In this document: positions 56,572 through 64,000 of the stretch, piece by piece | Position numbering within the stretch: the first letter of the stretch is position 1 | Layout of the letters: every line of letters starts with the position of its first letter | NCBI GenBank assembly: GCA_037783415.1 | Contig: JAZGTN010000178.1 | Location: 372,001 to 436,000 of the forward strand | Direction of reading: 5' to 3' | Origin: Leptasterias polaris | Lineage: Eukaryota; Echinodermata; Asteroidea; Forcipulatida; Asteriidae | Length of the DNA: 64,000 nucleotides | Notes under the pieces: model-generated | Databases searched by the model: none | Seen by the model: the letters and a program-made list of their open reading frames with translations, nothing else | What the model was told of the DNA's origin: nothing | Translations under genes and position numbers: made by a program

Positions 56572-57169
56572 TGCCCCCTGTTGTTATACCTTTGAATTCT
56601 GCACCCCATCCTGTAAGGGATGCATCAGATGACATACAACGTTGTACTGCCCTCTGTAGATCAAGGATTGAAATGCTTTTCATGTATAAAACGTATTGAC
56701 ATACGTTAGGGGAACCAATGGAGTTGTTTTCGATGGTTTTACTCATCGGGATAACATCTGGCTGGGTATGAGTCAAACTGTTACGAGTTTGTTTGGATTC
56801 AATATTTTCAATCCACCAAGTCGGGTCTTTCTTTGCTTCTTGTGACAACCCCATTAGAGTATCATAGTCATTGTTATTGCTCCTAAGCGCATCAATTTTG
56901 TCCCATTCAAGGTGACGGTAATGTAACTGGCCATATAATATTCCTGGAAAACTCGACACGAGTTTGCCAATAACATGGGACACCTCTCGTATGGATGGTG
57001 TTTTCTTGAGTAGCAACGTTTTGCATGATATCTCAAGAGTGACCGACTTTCTTTCTGTTAGCGAAATACACATGTTCTCAGAATCTAGTACAAACCCCAA
57101 GAATGTACAAGTTTTCGCTGGGTCAACTACTGATTTGACCTCATGAATAATAAACCCCGTTTGGGTCAT
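56558..57169 (-). pseudogene. DIRS RT thumb and RNase H start
   Basis: A 203-codon open frame: FLGFVLDSENMCISL after the catalytic aspartates, a connection region with the WWIENIES motif, and RNase H SSDASLTGWGAEFKGI with the first catalytic Asp. It is continuous with the upstream RT only through the frameshift at 57230-57250. Confidence 0.85.
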
Positions 57170-57243
57170 TAGTGTTGATATTGCATCAATGTCCTACAAC
57201 ATTCTTCGTACATGTATGTATATCACCAAACAATAGTGAGTCA

Positions 57244-57970
57244 TCAATAGGCTACAGATCGGAAGCCTAGAGCTCTAAGACCAGAATAAATAGGTTTTAA
57301 GAGTTTGGTAAATATACGAGGAGCACAAGCAAGACCATTTGGTAGGCAAGTGTATTGGAACACGGTGTCGTTCCATAAGAACCTCAAATATTTTCGATGT
57401 TCCTGTGCGATTGGCACAGTGTAATAAGCATCTCGTAAATCTATAGATGCCATTTAGCAGTCTCTAGAAATTAGACTAATAGCAGACTGCAAAGTTTCCA
57501 TCTTAAAATGGTGATATTTGACAAACTTGTTCAATCCTTTTAAATTAAGGATCATCCTGTATGAGCCGTCCTTCTTTGGACGCACAAAAATATTTGAAAT
57601 AAATTCTCCACATTCTCGTGTGGTTTTTTCAAGAGTTTTTCTACTTCAAGACAATAATCTGCTGCTCGTTTGCATCTCGTTTATATTGTTTTGGTTCTTT
57701 CCATTGATAAGGTTCTCTTACAAACTCAATGTGTAATCCTTGAACTATGTCAAGTATTGTGGGGTCTGAAGTTAATTGTCTCCACATTGGGAGGAAATAC
57801 TTCAATCTTCCTGCTACAAAAGCTTTTGCTTGTACTCCATTGTCATTTACAATGCTCACCTTAATTACATCATGTGGCGTCCTAGGCCTTTCCTTCCTCC
57901 TCGACGGGTTGCGTAACTGCCCCTCTGATAATGGGTGTGGTATCGCCAGTTTTTTGACGACGAACCCCAA
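57244..57970 (-). pseudogene. DIRS reverse transcriptase fingers/palm, broken at YIDD
   Basis: Frames 57970-57641 (GRLKYFLPMWRQLT and IEFVREPYQW) and 57453-57244 (ASIDLRDAYYTVPIAQEHRK, LPNGLACAPRIFTKLLKP) give RT motifs in order. The catalytic tyrosine-x-aspartate-aspartate box falls at about 57240, where a two-base loss turns it into consecutive stops. Frame changes also occur between 57650 and 57460. Confidence 0.85.
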
Positions 57971-58154
57971 GTTGCATTGTACTGGTTCTGGGGGTAATTT
58001 TGCCCTTTATGCATTCCATGTACGGGCACCCCTATTGAAGCCATAATGGTTAGGCTTTCCAATTTTTATGCCAACTTTATTGGTTGTATTAATATCTTGT
58101 ACCTGTTTAGGTACATCATCACCAAATAGGTTTTTTGTGTGTGCCACCGTTTGA

Positions 58155-59171
58155 TTACAAATTTGCTGATATTGTGCATTTAGGTCTGGCTTGATCAGCT
58201 CTCGTCGGCGGTTGTTTAACTCTAGATTTGCATTTGCCATGAGTCATGGCGTCCATGGCCAGTTTTACGACCTCCTCTTTTGAGTTTTCTTTTGCAAGGA
58301 GCTTATCCGTCAATTGGAGGAGAGGCACAAATGCCGTTACCAAAAGTCCTTGCACCTTCTGACATTTAATGTCACGAGACCTTGTGCCGGGTTTGAGTTG
58401 TGACCAGATTTCTGGATTTACAGTGGTTTTTGTGAGATTTTCACAGTTTTGAGGTCGACAATACTTGTCTTGTTTAGCGGCCAATTTCTCCTCAGACAGT
58501 TTTGATTTCAAAATATTATCTGTTAAAATCGCCAATTTGTCCTTTATTTTTGGACCTATTTTGTCTTCAGCTTCATATTCTTGCTGAATATCATTTAGGC
58601 AATCATCATCATCAATGTTGCTGATGCTGGGGGCCATTAGGTCCTCAATTTGTGCACCGGAATTGTCACTTGCACTAGTTTGGTCTGACAGTTTCTGTTT
58701 TGGGGGCAAGAGATAACCGATTTCGGTTGTGTCTTTATGTTTGCCTTCACTTAGCCCTGCTATCTTGGCAGTGAGAGCTCCTGCAATTTTGTTAAAGCCC
58801 TCCTGCATATTAGTTATTAAAGCATCACTGAAATTTTCAAACATGTCAGTATCAATAACTTGTGGGTGCGAATTATCGCCCCTTTCAGTTTGCACCGGAG
58901 CATTGGCTCTACTAGTGTGCCGTTTTCTCTTCGTTGTGGCTATTTTGCCTTTAGATTTACCTTTCAAGTTAAGTTTGCCTTTACCAACTTCGTTGAAAGC
59001 GTCAGCGAGTGGTGTCGGCGGCAATTCGTCAGGGGATTCCTCCATTAATTGTCTGTTCTCTGACCTCAAAGGAGAAGCATGCGGGGAAAAGTCAGACAAC
59101 GCAGAAAAGTTGTCCAGGTCTAACAGTAGAGACTCCGTCATGATGAACGTGCACACATCAATTAAGTACAC
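58155..59171 (-). CDS. DIRS gag-like ORF
   Basis: An intact 338-codon frame beginning 97 bases inside the terminal repeat. No recognisable zinc knuckle. It is Ser/Asp/Lys-rich with a basic block GKLNLKGKSKGKIATTKRKR at about 67-86, then an acidic and helical middle with KIAGLSEGK and DKLAILTDNILKSK, and a C-terminal NLxNRRREL-like boundary to the RT. Placement first in the element and its length fit DIRS ORF1 (gag-like, forms the particle). It is the only DIRS frame here without a break. Function by position only. Confidence 0.7.
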   Translation of the reverse strand: MYLIDVCTFIMTESLLLDLDNFSALSDFSPHASPLRSENRQLMEESPDELPPTPLADAFNEVGKGKLNLKGKSKGKIATTKRKRHTSRANAPVQTERGDNSHPQVIDTDMFENFSDALITNMQEGFNKIAGALTAKIAGLSEGKHKDTTEIGYLLPPKQKLSDQTSASDNSGAQIEDLMAPSISNIDDDDCLNDIQQEYEAEDKIGPKIKDKLAILTDNILKSKLSEEKLAAKQDKYCRPQNCENLTKTTVNPEIWSQLKPGTRSRDIKCQKVQGLLVTAFVPLLQLTDKLLAKENSKEEVVKLAMDAMTHGKCKSRVKQPPTRADQARPKCTISANL

Positions 59172-59320
59172 GCAGTAAATAGACTTGAAGAGCGCAATGA
59201 TCTTGCTGGGCGGTGAGCGCTATCTCTCATGTGATATACTGAGTTACGTCATAATGGTGACGTAGAATATGCTTTATGGGAACGAAAGGAAAAAGCTAAA
59301 CAAAAACATCATTTTATTAT

Positions 59321-59702
59321 TTAAAGACACTGAACACATTTGGTAATTGTCAAAGACCAGTATTCTCACTTGGTGTATCCCAACATATGCATAAAATAAC
59401 AAGCCTGTGAATATTTGGGCTCAATTGGTCATTGAAGTTGCAAGAAAATGATGAAAGAAAAAACACCCTTGTTGTACAAATTAGTGTGCTTTCAGATAGG
59501 AATAAAAGGCTTCTGGCCAGAAGTCTTTTATTATTTTAGTGATAAATTACATGTACCTCTTTCTCAAAAACTACGTTACTTCAGAGGGAGTCGTTTCTCA
59601 AAATGTTTTATACTATCAACAGCTCTCCGTTGCTCGTTACCAAGTAAGTTTTTATGCTAATATATATTTTGAGTAATTACCAAACGTGTACAGTGCCTTT
59701 AA
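59321..59702 (+). mobile_element. TTAA-flanked MITE, copy 2 (family B)
   Basis: TTAA then AAGACACTGAACACATTTGG at the left; CAAACGTGTACAGTGCCTT then TTAA at the right. Body shared with 13064-13428 in reverse, including 'aaactacgttacttcagagg' and 'ccgttgctcgttaccaagta'. It begins 53 bp beyond the DIRS terminal repeat. The plus-strand frame inside is not a gene. Confidence 0.88.
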
Positions 59703-62322
59703 TAGAATTCAAAACTGTTCATGATGGGAATATATAATCTAGTAAGATTTGTGTTCACAGAGAGTTGAGTTGAGTCGTGTAACAACTCAATGTTTGTTCA
59801 GTATGCTCCGATTGTTTGCAGGAGAGAAGAAGGGAATGTGCGACAATCTTATGATGAACACAAATACAGCCAACTTACCATGTAAACAACAGTATCTACA
59901 TGTACATGTACTTGAACTAAATCAACTTCATTGAGTGGTCATTGAGATTGACAGGGATGCCAAAATATGATGGTCAAGTGAGGTGACTAATAATAAACAA
60001 AGCCTTGAACAGGGATGAACGTTTGATTTCCGATAACTTTGTTTTGTTTTGATCATGGGAGTTCATGACATGAACAAGGACTTCCCGTGTGCTAGGATTA
60101 AAACTGGGGATGAAATGACACATCTGAGTTATTTCAAGTTCAGTGGCACTTCTTTACTTTAAAGAATCTTTTTGACTAGAAGAAAAAGTACAACTTGCCA
60201 GAAAAAAAGAAGTGCAATCCCTTGGGCGTGTTTTTAACAATAAATATATTTCAGATGGCACTTCCATATTGGTTTTGAGAACTACCTCCAAAGACAAAAC
60301 TATTGTGTACAAAAATCTTTGTATTTTTTTGTAAAAAAAGTCAAGAGTAGAGGTTTATATTATAAACTAAACCTTCACAGTGTAATGATACAATAGGCCA
60401 AAGTGTTCATATTAAGATGAGCAATCATTCACACAGACACATTCTGTTAATGGTGGAGTGTTACTGTCCAGCAACTTTTTACTCGATCTAAATACATACT
60501 TGAAGTATTTCAACTCTTGGCTGCAATTTTCTAACAGATTTGAGCACATGATGTGTTATAGACAATTGATAGTCTGTAATGTATAAAGAATCAGAGATAT
60601 TTTACGGACATTTCCCCTAAACCCTGAATATTTGACCGTCATTCAAGGTTTTGAAAGTTTGAAACCACCAAAAGTAAAGTAAATTTTTGTTGTTTGTTTT
60701 CTCTTAAAAGCCAGCTTATTTATTTTTTCTCTCAAGATTTTCAGTTACATGTAAAGCTATTCACTTTTTAAAATGTGAAAGACCGGAAAGTATTTTTATG
60801 ATATAAGGTTTTTAATACAATAAAAATTAATAAATGTTCATAAGTTTCGCAGACAAAGCTATCAATATGATAAAATCTAAAGATTTTGTTTGACTGAACA
60901 CCAAAGTGAGATATTCTTAACTAATCCAAAGTGATGTATTGGGGAAGACTTTCTCATAGGAAAGTAAAAATGAACCCTTCTTCACACAGTGTGATTTGTC
61001 CGCATAAACGTTTCACGTTATATCAAATGGGAGAAGTGGGTCAATTTTTTTTCTTTCTTCTTTCTTTCTTCTTTTTACAAATGGATGTTAGCTTGTGTGA
61101 ATGCCTGCCCTTCATGATTTCGTAAAAACACCCATAGATGTATTTAATTTTATAAAAGCACATCTTCATTTTTTTGTATTTCTTGAAACGGGTGTATTTG
61201 ATTAACGTATGTGTTAATTTACCTCAATTTTGACATTAATGTAGCTGTGGTAAGCTTTTACTTTAAAAGAGTATGAGGCTTTTAAATTGTACACAAAATG
61301 TAATCACACTTTTAAGGATTCTCTATTTGAAAATGAGTGCATCACAAAACTGAATTGAAACTTGGAGCACCTCTTGAAATGGACTTAAATGATGTAAGCA
61401 AGTTTCCAACATAGCTCATGTCTAAGGAATCACTAAACCTTTATTGGGCTGTCACTGATATGGATGCAGTGGTCATTGTTACAATAGTGCACGCAAGTCT
61501 CATCTCTCTGACACCTGGTTAAGACAGCATTCTAGATATGAGATGAACCAAATAGATTAGGAGCGACTCTAGGTGGACCCAAATAAATTTTGGTTTCACA
61601 AAGGCGATTTACATTAGGTTTGGCTCATGACAAGATCAACGTCCGACACTAAAACGCTCCTCAGTCGTTCCGAAACGACTCCAACAGTCGATATTTTTAC
61701 TTTCAGCACATTTAGTTGCTCCTGACTGTTTACAGACATAAAACTTTTCATGCACTTGGTTCGGCCTGACTCTAGAACCCCTGTCTGAACCGGGTTTTAT
61801 AGACTTCTCATGTTGGTGCCCACGATTGAACAGTTGAAATGTTGTAGTTTGCTTTTTCTATGGTATAATTATACACTGTGATGTTTAATCGTAAAAAAAG
61901 GTCTCAAAGAATATTGAAAGTATATTTTTTATAATTTGTGTACATAACTTTATGAGTCTAATTAAAACAACGAGAATGTGATACCTATGTGTCGGGCTTG
62001 CATTATTAATGGACTCTGAGTAACACACAAACATAACTATCCCAAATAGCATAAAAACTGCAAACTTTATTAAATAGAGAAATCTTGTACAGCAAAATAA
62101 AGTTATTATATTTAATCATCATTATTCAAGGTGATGGAAACTGGACGGCAGAACTGTATATACAAAACATGTCAGTAAATGCTAATGCTATGTACAATCT
62201 TTTCCAAAGTGAATTCAAACAATACAAGAAATTAATGAAAAATCTCTGTGGTAAAATATGTTAAAAGAATGTACAATATACTATTGAGAAAGAGTAATCA
62301 ACTTGTAACAAACTGCATTCTC
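59703..62322. other. Intergenic sequence, no gene recognised
   Basis: AT-rich; only short frames without domains. Nothing repeated or structured stands out. Confidence 0.5.
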
Positions 62323-62668
62323 AATAATAATAATATGGATTTATATCGCGCTTTATCACACCCAAGGGCGTCTCAAATCGCTTCGAACATTATTACCCCT
62401 GGTCACTGGGCCATTCCTTAAACCATCTCAGCTCCCTGGGGAGTATACAGCCTGTGCTGCAATATATGCGCTACTAGGCTAAATCAATCACAAGAACCAT
62501 CTCTGCCCTCACAGGTACCCATTTTACCCCTGGCTGGAGAGAAGCAATTATAGTTAAGTGTCTTGCTCAGGGACACAAGTGTCACGACCGGGACTCGAAC
62601 CCACACTCTGCTGAACAGAAACACCAGAGCTTGAGTTCGGTGCGCTTAACCGCTCGGCCACGACACGC
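62323..62668 (-). mobile_element. tRNA-Leu-type SINE (family C), full copy
   Basis: On the minus strand: head 'gtgtcgtggccgagcggtta', 'cgaactcaagctctggtgtt' (anticodon-loop CAA, Leu-type), B box 'gggttcgagtcccggtcgtg'; body 'aagacacttaactataattg' and 'gggtacctgtgagggcagag'; 3' end 'gcgatataaatccatattat' and (att)n. The tRNA fold is closed by the repeated gtgtcg / cgacac ends. Best reference copy in the window. Confidence 0.88.
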
Positions 62669-62669
62669 C

Positions 62670-63050
62670 ACATTTGGTGTAGTAAAGTACATGTATGCTA
62701 AAGTGGGTAGGGGTATCATTACCAATGCATCTTATTAGTGCAATTCAGGAGTGTATTCATGTCAGTTCATGAAACTAAACTATAACTCATTTTGTGATGC
62801 TATCAACCAAATAAAGCTTCACATGCGTACCGGTTGGTTTCATACAATACTAAGCTGTAAGATTTAAGAGAAGTTTTAATAGAGAATTGTGACATCAGTT
62901 TTTAGCTCAGTGAGATTGATTAACTCAACTGACATATATTAATTAGGTGGGCCTCGTTAATAACTAAAAGTATGCCAAACATTTTTTTAATCAACTTGAA
63001 ACAAATTACAAAAGGTTTTTATCAACTTGGGTGTGATCCCCGGCAATTAC
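62670..63050. other. Intergenic sequence
   Basis: No gene or repeat recognised. Confidence 0.5.
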
Positions 63051-63059
63051 AGGTTAATG

Positions 63060-63260
63060 GCTTCTGACTGGAACCCCACTCAAAGATATTGACAAAATAG
63101 GGAGACCACCAATATAAAGCTCAGGACTGTTAATCCGGGGGTCGTAGTTCAAATTCCTGCTCTTGTCAATTTTTCTTTGTTCAACCTCAATTCATTTTTA
63201 AAATTCCCAGTCAGTTTCCCTTGTGGTTTATTATTTGCTTATAGGTATAAAGACATGATT
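63060..63260 (+). mobile_element. SINE family A, copy with damaged A box
   Basis: 'gatattgacaaaatagggag' is followed by a shortened tRNA head (gttaatccgggggtcg, then 'gtagttcaaattcctgc') and the family body with 'cagtttcccttgtggtttat'. 'tctgactggaacccc' precedes it, as at 63.83 kb. Confidence 0.75.
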
Positions 63261-63824
63261 TTCAAAAGAATATTGGAAATAATACACTGTACATGTATGT
63301 CCACACAACACATTAATTGGTCAAAACATTCGTCTAAACTACAAGATAATTTACTAAAATAATTTACTTATTTTCATTTGAATAACAAACAAAAACAGAC
63401 TTTGGACTGGTTACAATTGTTCACTGTAATGGATCCAGACAAAGAATGACAAAGACTTTATTTCCTTCCATCCTGTGTAAGGTCATGGGACTTTCATGTA
63501 CATCACACTCTCGTGTCTTTACATGTGATGTATTAAAAAGACAAACATTGCTTAACTAATCCAGCTCTATATAAATCCATTCTTCATAAAACAGAGACAA
63601 AGCTCCAATCCGATAAATCCAATCCGATGTGATGGCACAGATCTCTTTCATAATTCTCATCTTTCTACTATCTCAATCCCTCTGATAACAGTTACATGGA
63701 GTCATCTTTTCTATAAACAACATCAAAGGAAATAATAGATATTTAGTTTTTGCAAATGCATGTACTTTTGCATAGCCTGTATTGCCGACAAACTCCCTTA
63801 TATTGTGTTGCAAAATAATCAAAC

Positions 63825-64000
63825 TGTTACTGACTGGCACCCCAAAAAAGATATTGACAAAATAGGGAGACCAGCAATCTATGGCTATTAGATAGCTCAG
63901 TTGGTAGAGCGCTGGCATATTAATCCGTGAGGTCGTAGGTTCAAGTTCCACTCGGTTCAATTTTTCATTGTTCAAACCAAAATTAATTAAAATTCACCCA
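63825..64000 (+). mobile_element. SINE family A, copy at window edge
   Basis: 'ctgactggcacccc', then 'gatattgacaaaatagggag' and a well kept tRNA head: A box 'tagctcagttggtagagcgc', B box 'ggttcaagttcc'. The 3' body is cut by the window end. Confidence 0.8.

Larger units (their letters stand above)
54421..59268 (-). mobile_element. DIRS-type tyrosine-recombinase retrotransposon, decayed
   Basis: Minus-strand order: gag-like frame (59171-58155), reverse transcriptase (57970-57244), RNase H and the DIRS-type segment after it (57169-55894), and a tyrosine recombinase (56005-54876). This RT-RH-YR content without an integrase or protease is the DIRS plan. Inverted terminal repeats of about 46 bp (54688-54733 and 59222-59268, CACCATTATGACGTAACTCA core) bound the coding part. 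Outside the left repeat, 54421-54690 forms a hairpin with exact 83-bp arms. Frameshifts and stops break RT and YR, so this copy is inactive as it stands. Confidence 0.9.

Noticed and set aside
58729..59178. 149-codon plus-strand frame opposite the DIRS gag-like frame
   Set aside because: An antisense shadow of the gag-like ORF; no independent signals.
62575..62668. Functional tRNA-Leu gene on the minus strand
   Set aside because: Strong likeness to tRNA-Leu (CAA loop), but it is followed by the same 250-bp body as other copies; SINE.

Overview
This is eukaryotic, intron-bearing, AT-rich animal DNA. The genes are split into short exons with GT/AG borders, CACATGTACATG-type words are common, and the DNA is full of short transposon relics and tRNA-derived SINEs. 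Gene content and repeats suggest a marine deuterostome, most likely an echinoderm such as a sea star. The taxon is an inference, not proven here.

Three protein-coding genes are supported. (1) The 3' end of a NAP1L-type nucleosome assembly protein gene (+ strand, last two exons, 2843-2905 and 3647-3682). (2) A complete ten-exon Dbl-family RhoGEF gene resembling ARHGEF39 (- strand, 26552 down to 11990, 529 codons). (3) A complete eight-exon patatin-like phospholipase gene of the PNPLA2/ATGL type (+ strand, 34734 to 51175, 555 codons). The exons of genes 2 and 3 join with consistent phase at every junction, and the exons of gene 1 join in phase 0. They have no obvious common pathway.

The rest is mobile or repetitive. 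A DIRS-type tyrosine-recombinase retrotransposon, decayed, fills 54.4-59.3 kb. A broken APE-type LINE lies at 27.3-29.8 kb. There are three groups of tRNA-derived SINEs, TTAA-flanked (piggyBac-like) MITEs, a long-armed 647-bp Mutator-like MITE with a 9-bp target duplication, several other TIR elements and foldbacks, and eight tandem arrays.

The most unusual feature is the 3.5-kb array at 19.8-23.3 kb. Its 72/74-bp unit is a copy of part of exon 4 of the RhoGEF gene, encoding the conserved DH-domain segment PIQRIPR, together with that exon's own 5' splice site. The gene therefore carries about 48 tandem copies of a coding segment plus donor at one exon-intron border. A parallel case is in the NAP1L gene, where a 51-bp unit repeats a 3' splice acceptor and the first codons of an exon six times. 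Both are microsatellite-like expansions across splice borders and could affect splicing.
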